This document shows positions 47,545 to 58,900 of a stretch of 64,000 nucleotides of DNA, in pieces. The DNA is from Diogma glabrata (Eukaryota; Arthropoda; Insecta; Diptera; Cylindrotomidae), in the NCBI GenBank assembly GCA_963693315.1, contig OY856188.1:196434379-196498378 (forward strand), in the 5' to 3' direction. Each line of letters starts with the position of its first letter. Within the stretch, counting starts at the first letter, position 1. The translations under genes and the position numbers were made by a program. Under the pieces are notes generated by a model, which did no database searches, was not told the origin of the DNA, and worked only from the letters and a program-made list of their open reading frames with translations.

Positions 47545-47731
47545 TAATAATTTATATTTTATATTTATAAATAAATAAAAAATAAATACAATTGTTTTAT
47601 AAGAAAAATTTACATTAATTTATTTATATTCATTATTATGAAAAGTAACAGAATTTTTATTCATGTTTGGTTGAACTTAATTTAATTTAATTTAATTGAA
47701 ATAACATTTTTTTAATTATTATCTCTTTCAG

Positions 47732-48024
47732 ATTCATCAAAATACACTAACTATAAAGTTGATTTTACGTTTGGACAAAGAAATTGTATTCGGTTACGTG
47801 TAAATGATTATAATTATGTAAAGAATCGACGTGCTGGTTATAAAACATATTGGATCTGCGCACAAAAGGCAAATACAATTAATTAAAATTTATTGTTTTT
47901 AATAATAGTTTTATTTTTTTAGGGAAGCACAGGGTGTAAAGCAAGAGTTATCACAAATTTTCTGGATGGACAACAAAAAGTTATTTCAACTTCCAAAGGT
48001 CATAATCATCCGATTAAAACATAG
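47732..48024 (+). CDS. mod(mdg4): mod(mdg4) alternative exon A15, FLYWCH split by a GC-AG intron
   Basis: Acceptor TCTCTTTCAG, phase 1 (Asp). Coding parts are 47732-47868 and 47923-48024. The 54-base intron begins AAG/GCAAAT, a GC donor, and ends TTTTTTTAG. Joining gives TYWICAQK then GSTGCKARVIT and GHNHPIKT, a complete finger (79 residues). Without splicing the frame stops eight codons later, before the second Cys. Confidence 0.8.
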
Positions 48025-48281
48025 CACAACTCAAAATGATGTATTCGTTGAGTTAATCTTATATTTGTGTTTAAATTAATAATTTACTTTTTTTTAAAAA
48101 TAAATTACATAATTGTAAATATTTATACTAAAATATTAGTTCTAATCTCAAACTGTATATTTCGATGACAAATAAAACAATTTCTCTTGTTCAACCAATT
48201 TTAATTAATAAATATTTAATTTAACCATAATCACGAATTAAATTTAGTTTTTAATTTTTTAATTTATGTTTTCTATTGTAG

Positions 48282-48700
48282 ATGCAATTCAATTTTATCA
48301 AAAATCTGGATCAAATTCACCAATAACAATATACAGTTATACAGTTGATGATAAATCATTTTCAAAAGTTATAAAAAAAGACAACACAAAAAAAAAGATA
48401 ATTAAACCTAAAAAACTTAGTACTCTTTTACACCAAAGTTCAGACGATTCAAAAACTAATCATGATAATAATGAAAATGATAAATTGATATTTGAAATGT
48501 CAGGACGTGGAAATAAATTATTAGTATTTCGTGGACAACGTTATATAAAAAATAATATTCATGGTTCGAATATCTATTGGAAGTGTACGAAGTGGCATGG
48601 AGGTTGTCGTGCAAGGGCGATTACAACAACATATGATACAAACGGATGTATTTTAAAAAATGTTCATAATCATTTATCGCATGCCGTACCAAAAGTATAA
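48282..48700 (+). CDS. mod(mdg4): mod(mdg4) alternative exon A16, FLYWCH with long N-terminal extension
   Basis: Acceptor TTCTATTGTAG, phase 1 (Asp). 139 residues. About 75 residues precede the finger, including SGSNSPITIYSYT and a basic KKKIIKPKKLSTLL block. FLYWCH: NKLLVFRGQRYIKN, then IYWKCTKWHGGCRARAI and NVHNHLSH. The extension is shared with A17, so the two are likely duplicates. Confidence 0.88.
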
Positions 48701-49910
48701 AAAATTGTTCAAACATCTCGACTATATTTATATAGTCTTTTTAATTTTAATTTTTTTACTATCTCAATGTTCTTTAAAAGTTATTAAATATAAAAAGAAA
48801 TAATAAAAGTTCGTTCGATTCATTACTTTAATTAAATAATCAAAATTTTTAGGAATTTTTTTTGCAATAAAATGTGAAAATCGGTTAATCTATTTTTGCT
48901 ATCGAAAACAAAAGTTAGTATTGTATTTTGAAATTTTATTTTGTTAATGTATTTATTTTCATTTTTTCAGATCGAGCTCATCTTCATATGTGGCACAATT
49001 GAAAAAGGTCAGACGTAATCTATTATAAATTTTTATTTATCTTAATATACTTATCACTTAACTCTTATCCAAGCATCTTAAACATCTTAATTCGGTCATG
49101 GCATTATCAATTTCTCAAAAGGTCTACTATCGCTTTCGAATTGCTAATTGAGAAACTGGCAATGTTTGATCTGAGCACGATCCAGATGCTAGTGTGATGT
49201 GTGTTATCAAAAAGATGTTGTGACATAGGATGTCAAAACTGGGCTCAAATAGTGATAGACCGAGATAAATGAAAGCTGATTACACAGACGGCAAATTACA
49301 TCTAATTAATGGGATGTAAACGCCAGAGGGACAGCTCTAGACCGATAATGTTGAGAAGTGCTTCGTTATATTAGTAACCATTTCCATAATCTCAGAATTA
49401 ATTTTAGGATTCTATAGATTATTTTTTTACTATTTATACCATTCGGTATGTAGAACTAACATGTTTGAATTTGCAATTTTTGAATAAACTGAATACAGAC
49501 ACGGAACTCAAATTTATTTATATTCACATAAAACCTGTGATTTAATTTTTAATGAAATTTCATAACATTGAACAGTTCTTTTCTATTTTTTTAATTAATA
49601 TTGGTTAACAATGAAATACCTGGTCAACAAGTAAAAAATAATTTAAGAAACAAAGATTTACGTTTAACAATATTGGTCAAACCTAAGTAAATTGTCACTG
49701 GTCATTTTGTTCACGTACCTATATAGTCTGGCAGGTTTTACTCTTAGAAAAAAATTATATAAATAAATTGTATTTTGTAAATTTATATATGTATATAAAT
49801 AAAGTTATTTCTCTAATTTAACGAATTTTATTAATTAAAAAGTTTTAAATTTTAAAAACCTAATACTTACATATTTAATTACGTTTCTAAATTTTTTAAT
49901 TTCGTTTTAG
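48701..49910. other. Interval between exons A16 and A17
   Basis: About 1.2 kb, AT-rich. An acceptor (CATTTTTTCAG) at 48970 opens a phase-1 frame of nine codons plus the junction (ending HMWHN) up to TGA at 49002. It may be an exon relic. No other coding signal. Confidence 0.45.
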
Positions 49911-50296
49911 CTTTTGATATAATTGAACTTGATACATCTCGATCAAATTCACCTATATCATTAAATTACTCGACATCTGAAGACAAAATAGTTCCAAAAA
50001 TTATGAACGAGGATGTAATAACTAAAAATAAATTAAAACTTAAAAATATTCATGATCTTTTACAAGAACCGCAAAGTTTAAAATTACATGATCGTAATTA
50101 TGGAGAGATTGGTAAAAAAGTATTAGTTCGTTGTAATGAAATTTTAATATTTCGAGGAGAACGTTATTACATAGATAGTGATTATGGATCATATATAAAT
50201 TGTAAATGCATAAAACGGGGATGTAAAGCAGAATTTATTTCCGATAAAAATGATATAAATAAATATGTTTTAAAAAATGAGCATATTCATTCCTAA
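49911..50296 (+). CDS. mod(mdg4): mod(mdg4) alternative exon A17, FLYWCH lacking the Trp
   Basis: Acceptor TTTCGTTTTAG, phase 1 (Ala). 128 residues. The N-terminal part SRSNSPISLNYSTSED and KLKNIHDLLQEPQ mirrors A16. Finger: KKVLVRCNEILIFRGERYYI, then SYINCKCIKRGCKAEF and NEHIHS. The near-invariant Trp before Cys is Asn, while the Cys pair and HxH remain. The exon looks diverged or weakly constrained. Confidence 0.8.
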
Positions 50297-51100
50297 AACT
50301 TTTCTATAAAGATGTTTATATTATAACCATATTGGTTTTCTTCACGAGAAAGTTAGTACTTTTTTTTTATTATTTTCTAATATTATTTTTGTTTAATATT
50401 ACCTTTTTTTCTTACAGAGTGATTTCGGCTGGAACGTTCAAATTAGGTGAGTTACAATTTGAATTAAATTTTATTACCGATTTTTTGCTTCTCAACTTTA
50501 ACATTTCTTGTCACTATATTTTAGTTTTCTTAATTTATTTCTCTCTTTTTTTATATACAACGCGAAGTGTTGAGTCGATTTTCTTGTTGCAAATTAGAAT
50601 TAACTCTGTTTTACACGAACTCCTTCTGCCATTGAAATTAAACTTTCATATATTACTTTTTGTTCATAGTAGAATTTAAGCGTAGGATTGCAAAGTAGGA
50701 CAACCTTCCTAAAAGTGATTAATGCAATTTTTCATAAATTTTACCTAGCCCGATGAAGAACTCACTGTGAAACTGTAAACTTTTCAAAATGTATCTGGAA
50801 ATCTAGGAATGAGAGTCAACAAAATGACTAGATGTGAGGCAGCGCCAGAAATCAAACCATTTTATTGCCAAAAATTCACTACCTAAAAAGTTTTTTTTGT
50901 CAACAAGTAACCGACACCTTTATCAATTTCAATTCACTCGATCTTCTAGCTTCACTTTAAGACTTAATTTAATCGATTAGTTTTATATGGGTGATCAGCC
51001 CCATACAGTGAGTGTTTCTCTAATTTACTATCGGTTAATTGGAAAACCGGTGTGGATAGTTGTTGATGTTTTAATTAAAAACACTAAACTAGATGAGAAT

Positions 51101-51300
51101 NNNNNNNNNNNNNNNNNNNNNNNNNNNNNNNNNNNNNNNNNNNNNNNNNNNNNNNNNNNNNNNNNNNNNNNNNNNNNNNNNNNNNNNNNNNNNNNNNNNN
51201 NNNNNNNNNNNNNNNNNNNNNNNNNNNNNNNNNNNNNNNNNNNNNNNNNNNNNNNNNNNNNNNNNNNNNNNNNNNNNNNNNNNNNNNNNNNNNNNNNNNN
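51101..51300. other. Assembly gap (200 Ns)
   Basis: Exactly 200 N characters, a conventional placeholder length, so the true gap size is unknown. It is followed directly by a TA-dinucleotide run, then LINE sequence. Confidence 0.99.
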
Positions 51301-51339
51301 TATATATATATATATAATTAATGTAATATCATGAGCTTC

Positions 51340-52560
51340 TAGCAGTCTTCTAAATTAATTAATGAACGACAATACGGCTTCCGAAAGGGAAGAAGGTAAG
51401 AACGACGGATGATATACTTTTCTTTGTCACTCGTATTTGGAACAAATCGCTTAAAAACTATGGGGAGATATTCAGAGTTGCTCTTGATATTTCGAAAGAA
51501 TTTGATAAAGTATGACATACCAACCTTGGATGCAGATTAAGATTCGAAGGTTTAGACGAGTAACTTATATCTTGGGTACAGAGCTTTATATTTGATCGAA
51601 AAATTCAGGTCCCCCAGGTTTCGCTTTGTCGATCATTCTTTTTCTTATCTATATTTATGGCTTATTAGATACAACGGTTTATTCTATACATAGTTTTGCT
51701 GATGATAGTACGCTTCATGCGTACCATGAAGCACCTGAATTATATACACCCTTTGCCCTTTGTGACTAGATTATAGATTACAGTGATTACAGTTTTGAAT
51801 TCTTTACAAGCAAAACACAGGTTTAAAATTTTTCTATAATAACGACACTTAATCCTTTTCATTAAAATTTGGTCCTGAAGATCTTATAGCGAGACTATGT
51901 CAGAGACTTCTGACGGAGTTGAGGATCAAAATAATACGAACCGGTATTCTCATATTTTTAATCTGGGTAAGAACACTGTTAAAACATTTGAATTTTTAGG
52001 TTGATGTATGTTTTTCAATAGCGGCCAGATTCTTTTAGTTTATAAGTCTTTTATACGTCGCTGCATCGAGTACTGTTCTTACATATGGGGTGGAGCATAC
52101 TTGAGGAGCTTAAAATGCCTACATTCTGTACATCGACTCATTGCTAACTAAACTCTTACAAACGAGTTTGATTCCTTGCAACATAGAAGAAATGTCAGAT
52201 TTAACGATTTTCTATAAATAAATTATCCTTCCTCAGAGATCAAATCAATTTTACCTGAATTAGAAAACGTCACAGGTGACAACTGACACCCAAACGAAGC
52301 AGCTCATCATTTTACGGTTTGATTGACAACGTGTAGAACTGTCGGTTTTCAGTTTTTTTTTAGCAGAGTCTCGTATCTTTGGAATACCATTCCTGCGTGA
52401 GTTTCGCTGAGAATTTTAATATCAACGTTCATAAATTCCTCAAACTTAATTTATAATATCAAACCCTAGTTGGCATGGTATCTTCGACTATTAAGAGACG
52501 TTATTTATAATTAATACTAAACATGTCTTTCCATAACAAAGGTTATGTTTCCGCAAGGGC
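51340..52560 (+). mobile_element. CR1/jockey-like LINE remnant, 3' half
   Basis: GAACGACAATACGGCTTCCGAAAGGGAAG at the start translates to ERQYGFRKGR, an RT motif, and the segment stays alignable with the LINE at 57.8-59.7 kb. Later marks include TTTTGCTGATGATAGTACGC (F-A-D-D), and near the end GGCATGGTATCTTCGACTATTAAGAGACGTT, which is shared with 59.68 kb and with 18.73 kb in reverse. Many stops and frameshifts. Confidence 0.75.
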
Positions 52561-53492
52561 ATCAAAGCGACTCCAAATCGTTTTGCATTTTGTTCCATTT
52601 TCTTTTCAAACATTAATATACGTTATATGTTCTTCTTCGTTTATTTAGTTGTGACTGTGGTTTATAACATTAAAATTTTGAGAAGTTTCAAAGCAACACT
52701 TTAGTTTCTATAATTTTTATTTGTCCGTCAATTTCTATCGCTACATATTCGGTCACATCTACCGTTTTTTACTCTACTTTCCAATCTTCCTATACCTCTG
52801 ATTTACTTCTACCTTCTCTACTAAAAAAAAAAAATAAAGAAGATTTGGAAACTGTAGTAATTTCTAGTGGAACATGCTTGTTGTCCGAAAAATGTCAAAC
52901 AAGCAAGTGCAATATGAATGTACAAATAGCCACAAACCACCCGAATGCATTAAGTATATGGCCGACCACTCTGTGGAAATAATTTTTTAAAGTCGATTGT
53001 TTGCTTGCAATGAAAAATGTATCGATAGCATACCTTAAAGGCGTCTATCACAAACTTTGTTTGGGTTTGTGGGTTTTAGAATTTCCATTTCTTTGCTAAA
53101 CGTGGTCTGAAATTTTTGATAATGTCATACTTACTATTCAGTTTTGTTACACAATACTTTTGTTCATACACAACTAAATAATAACAGTAAATTAGCAATA
53201 AATGTAAATATGATTATAATATTGATTTGTTTAATTAAAAATATTTAGTTTTAGATTTTCCAAATTTTGCTGAAGGAATGATAGTTACAGTTTTATTATA
53301 ATCGGATCCAAAGATTCGTCTCTCAATGGAGTTAATCGAAATGTTCTTTTGTTACAATTTTAAAATGTAAAACCTAATTTAAATAAAAAAACAAAACAGA
53401 ATTTAAAAAATAGTAATCATTTATTTATTTTAATTATTCAAATAATATTGAATCCAAGCAAAAAAAAATATATTTTTTTTTAAATTTTTTAG

Positions 53493-53761
53493 GATATAAA
53501 ATCGAATACAAATCATCCAAACGTAATGGTGGACATTTGCTCGTTATCAATGGTATACGTTTTTTTCGGAATCGTAAACGTGGCACAAAACAATATTGGA
53601 AATGTAGTCAATATTATAAAACAAAATGTCCGACTATTGTTATAATGGATGAGAATACATCCAGTATGAAAATATTCCATGAACATCGTCATTTTGATTT
53701 ATTACCGGAGATAAAACCAAGCCATGAAAATGATTTCAATTTAGTAATGGATAAAGTTTAG
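53493..53761 (+). CDS. mod(mdg4): mod(mdg4) alternative exon A18, FLYWCH
   Basis: Acceptor AATTTTTTAG, phase 1 (Gly). 89 residues. FLYWCH: HLLVINGIRFFRNR, then QYWKCSQYYKTKCPTIV and EHRHFDLL. It shares the start YKIEYKSSKR and the YWKCxQYY core with A20 and A21. Confidence 0.88.
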
Positions 53762-53949
53762 AATATAAGTTTATTATCTATTTTAATATTTTTTTTGTAA
53801 TGAAATCTAATTAGTTTCTGTATAAGGTCAATAATATAAATTATATTAAAAAAAATGATGAAAATTTACAAGTGTTTTTGGTATAAATTTTCTATTGGAC
53901 CAAAAATTAATATTGTTAATTTGTCCTAACTTTTTTGTTTTATTTGCAG

Positions 53950-54218
53950 AAATAGAGAAAAGATATTGGTTTGGTACAGGACAAAGAGGATCCCTTCATT
54001 TATTTTTGGATGGATTTAGCTTTGTTAAAAATATGACAACAGACAAAAAAATTATTTGGAAATGTTCAACAAAAGGTACGACACGATGTCGAGCAAAAGT
54101 TGTAACTACACCTGGAAAAACGATGTCATTACTAGCGTTAAAACATGTTCATAATCATCCTAGAAAAAAGAAAAATATTTTCAAACATGAATTGTATATA
54201 CCAGACAAATGTTCTTAA
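53950..54218 (+). CDS. mod(mdg4): mod(mdg4) alternative exon A19, FLYWCH
   Basis: Acceptor TTATTTGCAG, phase 1 (Glu). 89 residues. FLYWCH: LHLFLDGFSFVKNM, then IIWKCSTKGTTRCRAKVV and HVHNHPRK. A basic RKKKN block follows. Only 188 bases separate it from A18. Confidence 0.88.
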
Positions 54219-54314
54219 ACATAATATTGTTATAACTTTAAATTTACTGTAATTATTTATTAAATAATTATTTATATTTTCAATATTATTAATTTATATT
54301 TCTACAAATTTCAG

Positions 54315-54560
54315 GTATTGTGATACGTTGTTGGTTTAGATTGGTAAAAAAGTACTTGTTCACAAACTTCGAATATCTAGTCGTAGTTTGTTAAGAATTA
54401 TGTTATCGAATCAAAAAATCAATGGAAATATTCAAAAACCTTAAGCTAGAAATTTCAAGACAGTTAGTTGCAACAATTGGAAAGCATAAAGTTTGAATGG
54501 GAGTGAAAGATAAACATAACCATTTCGCTAAAAACAATTCCGAATATTGAATGAAAAGAT
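54315..54560 (+). pseudogene. mod(mdg4): Decayed FLYWCH exon
   Basis: The acceptor AATTTCAG at about 54314 opens a phase-1 frame GIVIRCWFRLVKKYLF that stops after about 26 codons. The nucleotide run GATTGGTAAAAAAGTACTTGTTC matches the start of the A17 finger. Further on, other frames give QWKYSKTLS (WKC changed to WKY) and, near the end, DKHNHF, a His-pair relic. AATAAA is close by at 54601. This is best read as a former alternative exon broken by frameshifts. Confidence 0.6.
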
Positions 54561-54765
54561 TGATTATCTAAAGTCTAGATTCTAGAACTTCTAAAATCTT
54601 AAATAAATTTTATAATAATAATAATAATTTTTGTAGTAAAATGTTTGTTTTAATGATATTTATTTATTAATAATTTTTACATTTAATATTATATAAAAAG
54701 GTTAGCAATTATAATTGTAACTCTTATTTATAATAATTCAAGTTAATTTCGTTTTTCCATTACAG

Positions 54766-54983
54766 GACTCACAATAGAATATGGGAAGTCACAAAAAGGC
54801 ATGGATTTATTATATTTGAATGGAATAAAATTTTTAAAAAATCGTGAGAATCCGAAGAAAATTTTTTGGAAATGTTATCAATATTACCATAAATGTAGAT
54901 GTCCAGCAACAGCAGTTCTTTTAAAAAGTGCTAAACCCACGATTACTTTACCGATTGCAACACATCGTCATCATTACCAATAG
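54766..54983 (+). CDS. mod(mdg4): mod(mdg4) alternative exon A20, FLYWCH
   Basis: Acceptor TTCCATTACAG, phase 1 (Gly). 72 residues. FLYWCH: DLLYLNGIKFLKNREN, then IFWKCYQYYHKCRCPATAV and THRHHYQ at the stop. Very like A21, including the NGIKxxKNREN and CPATAVL blocks. Confidence 0.87.
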
Positions 54984-55523
54984 TATTTTTTCATGTTGAA
55001 ACAAGTATGTTGAAATATTTATTTTTTTAGGAATGATTAGCTAATTGTGATGATTTTTTTTATTTACTTTATTTTTGTTATTTATTATTTTAGTTATTGG
55101 TTTAATTTATTTCTGTTTTTCTTATTTTTTTTATTGATATAACAATTTTATGGCAAGCTTAAATCTCCTAAATATCCCTCTAGTTTTATATAAAAGTTTA
55201 TAAGTTCTTACTACTTTAATGGATAAAATTTATCAATTTGTTTTCAGAATAAACAAGGTATAAAAGCAATCTGATACGAATATGTAAAAGAGAGAAGAAG
55301 AATATAAAAAGATATCAAATTGTAACTTTGCTACTTTTAATTTTTATTTTAATTAAGGTATATATGTACATAAAAATAATAAATAAGGCAATTTCCAAAG
55401 CATAAAAATTATTTTTTAAATGATATTATGAATATATTTTATAAAAAAAGGTTAGCATATGTATAATCAAAATAGAATAAAATTGTGTTTTTATTAATCT
55501 CTTATTTAATCTTTTCCTTTCAG

Positions 55524-55768
55524 ATATAAAAATTGAATTCAAAAAATCACAAAGAGGAAAGCATCTACTATTTTTAAACGGAATAAAATATGTTAAAAAT
55601 CGTGAAAATCGGAAAAAAGTATTTTGGAAATGCTTTCAATATTATCGTAAAACAAAATGTCCTGCAACAGCGGTTTTAACAAAAACACCATCCCCCAGGA
55701 TATATTTGCCAAATAACTTCCATCGCCATCAGTTGATTAAACACGGGTTAGAGCAGGTAAGTTTTTGA
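55524..55768 (+). CDS. mod(mdg4): mod(mdg4) alternative exon A21, FLYWCH
   Basis: Acceptor TCCTTTCAG, phase 1 (Asp). Read straight through, it has 81 residues and stops at 55768. FLYWCH: HLLFLNGIKYVKNREN, then VFWKCFQYYRKTKCPATAV and FHRHQLI. The last coding bases GAGCAG/GTAAGT form a perfect 5' splice site, so the tail may instead be spliced to 55808-55912 (34 hydrophobic-rich residues). Tandem paralogue of A20. Confidence 0.84.
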
Positions 55769-55912
55769 AATTTTATATTTCTGATTTGATACGTTTGTTT
55801 TATTTAGGGATTTTGGTATAACATGTATTTATTGTCATTATTATCGGTTATAATAATTCGGTTATTCGAGTCATTTAACCACTCTCCCAATAAAGTATAC
55901 TCATTTTTATAA

Positions 55913-58900
55913 TACATAATTTATTCATTCTCTGGACTGTAATTAAATAATTTTGTAATATATATATATTAATTTTAATCATCAATTAATTACCTCAGCA
56001 TCAATATTCTACAACGAAAACGTGATATTTAACCAGCCAATATTTTGCTTTGTTTTGTGTTTTCCATCGTTTTAAATTTAAATACATACAGCTCACACTT
56101 TTTTGGATACGTTTTCAAACAAATATTGATCTATTTGAAATTGGCGATTATGAAACGTAAGATTAATGTCACAATTTAGTTATATTTCAGCTAGAAACCC
56201 CAATAGAAACAGATTTTTAGTAAAAACATCAAATTAATACATATAGACAACATTTGAAATGTGTAATCTGACCAAAGTTAAGCATAACGTGAGATACTAG
56301 TTCATACTGAATAACTTTTCATTCGTTATAATTGAGGAGTCGTCTGAATAACTTTTGACATATTTTTTTATATTTTTACAACTTCTCTTCGAATCGCGAT
56401 TATTTCATCCTGTTTTTATAAAGATTTAACGACCAGGTGCAATCTGTTATTTCAATTTGTCTAACATCACGCTTTAAAAGAACTATAATGATACTTTCCA
56501 AATTAAATCTTTCTTATGTGCTTAAACAATTCGTGTGACAACAGATCTTAAAGATAGCATATAGTTGAGGTCAGTGGCGTACCCAGAATCGAGCTATGGC
56601 GGGGTGGTCTCTACACGTTGAATGTAGTCATGTAAACCAACATTTGTTTTTGACACATCAACTTAACAAGCAATAATTTGCTTGCCTTAAGCAATAATTT
56701 GCTTACCGTTTTAATTACCAATATCTTACATGTTTATTTTTTTATGGTTTCTACTTGCTACTATCATAGTTTTGGAGACGAAAGTATCATCTTGCACTAC
56801 ATAAAAGTATCATCTTGCACTACATAGCCGTTCATCTGTCATCGAATAAAATGACCTCAACCTGACCAATTTCAATACCATCAAAACTTAGCTTTTGAAT
56901 GGCTTCAGATCGAAGATTGGGTTTTGCATAAATATTTTAATTAGAATATAAAGTGAATGTGAAAGTGCATTCGTTAAAAAGTCGCCACAATTTCGAATGT
57001 CTCACTCGGCAATGCCCATATAATAGCAATTAGCTCATAAACTCGACTATGTGAATACTTGGATAGATGGATAGACATAGCTGCATCAAATTTTTCTGAA
57101 ACTATAATTGATGGTACGCGCAGATTTATTCCTAATAAATTGATCATTCCGAAAACTGATCTATGGTTTTATAGTAAATGCAAAAAAGTTAAAAAAAAGG
57201 CTTTTCGAAAGTTTAATCAAAACAAAACTGATGAAAACCTTAGACGGTATCGTAAAGAGAGAATTTTATGTCGAAAGTTAATAGATGAAGAGAAATATCT
57301 AATTAATAGGCAAAAAGCATCTAAATTCGCTGAACATCCGACTGGTTCACGCAATTTCTATAAAGCCGCAATTTTTGTAAATCTTCCCTACCACCTCTTA
57401 TTGATAGAGATGTACCTATCATTGCTTGGACATTATTTCTCTATAAATTATACTTTAAAAGAACCTAATTTCCAACCTAAACCTATTTCTAAAGTTTCTT
57501 ATAAAATGGGGCGGATTATTTTTCGAAAAAAACATTATTTGAAAAATGCTTTTACAAATCAATACTAACAAGGCAAAAGGCTCGAATTTTATACCTCCGA
57601 TTATACTTAAAACATTTGCTAAGGAGCTAGCACCAATCCCCACTAAAATCTTCTATTTGTCATATAAGAAAGGAATTTTTCCTGAAATATGGCAGATGGC
57701 TAGTGTACAGCCATCTTCAAAAAAGGGCAGTAAGACTGATCCTACAAATTACAGACTGATTTCAATTTTGTCGGTAGTTGCTAAACTTTTTGAGAAATAT
57801 GTAAATTTTAATTTAATGAGCTTCTTAGAGTCTTCCAAATTACTTAATGAGAGACAATACGGATTTCGAAAAGGAAGAGCGACGGGAGATTTACTGTCTT
57901 TTGTCACTCATATCTGGAACAAGTCGCTTGAGAACTTTGGAGAAACATTCGGTGTTGCTCTTGATATTCCCAAAGCATTTGACAATTTGATAACAACCTT
58001 ATATGCAAATTGAGATCCTATGGTTTAGACGAGCAGCTTATATCTTGGGCACAGAGCTTTATATCTGATCGTAATTCGGGTCAATATTGACACTGTATCA
58101 TCGACTACTTTTTCAACTAAAGAAAGAGTTCCTCAAGGTTCCGCTTTGTCACCTACTCTTTTTCTATATCTATATTAATGATTTGTTAGATTCAATGGTT
58201 CATCCTATACATAGTTTTGCTGGTGACAGCACGTGTCATGCGTCTCACGAAACACCTAAATTATATAGACCCTTAGCGCTTAGTAACTAGGTCAAAATTG
58301 ATGGATTCCCTTAACACTGATCTTAAAACAATCATTGATTGGGGTATTGCTAACAGTGTTGAATTCAATACAAGCAAAACACAGGATTGTAATTTTTCTA
58401 GAATAACGACACCTAATCCTCTTCCATTAACATTTGGCCCCAAAAATATTTTGGAGAATGAGTCTGTCAGACTTCTAGGAGTTGAGATTGAAAATAATAT
58501 GAAGTGGAATTCTCATATTTTTAATCTGGCTAAGAATGCTGATCAAAAGTGAGGTTTTTTAGGGCAATGTCGTAAGGTTTTCAATAGCGAATAACTTTTA
58601 GTTTATAAATCTTTTATACGTCCCTGCATGGAATACTGTTCTCACATCTGGGGTGGAGCTTACTTTAGTAGTCTAATTTGCCTTGATTCTGTACAGCGTT
58701 GAGCTATTAAACTCATTGGTAACTCAAGTCTTATTCATTGGTATCTCAAGTCTTGATACTTTGCAGTATAGAAGAAATGTTGCTGATTTGACTATATTTG
58801 ATAGCGAAGCGAACGTAGCTCCATTCTTCTCCGATTCGGACTTTCGATTGACGACATACGACATCGCCAAACTATTAAAGATATCAAAATAAAATTTTGC

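Larger units (their letters stand above)
50297..53492. other. Interval with LINE remnant and assembly gap between exons A17 and A18
   Basis: About 3.2 kb. It includes Ns at 51101-51300, a LINE fragment at 51340-52560, and AT-rich DNA on both sides without a recognisable FLYWCH finger. A further exon could be hidden in or near the gap. Confidence 0.5.

Noticed and set aside
50332..50679. Hydrophobic frame of 115 codons, possible membrane protein
   Set aside because: Very Phe/Leu-rich from T-rich DNA, no acceptor in phase 1 with a sensible start, and no homologous neighbour.
50987..51334. Open frame running through the gap
   Set aside because: It is open only because Ns are not read as stops.
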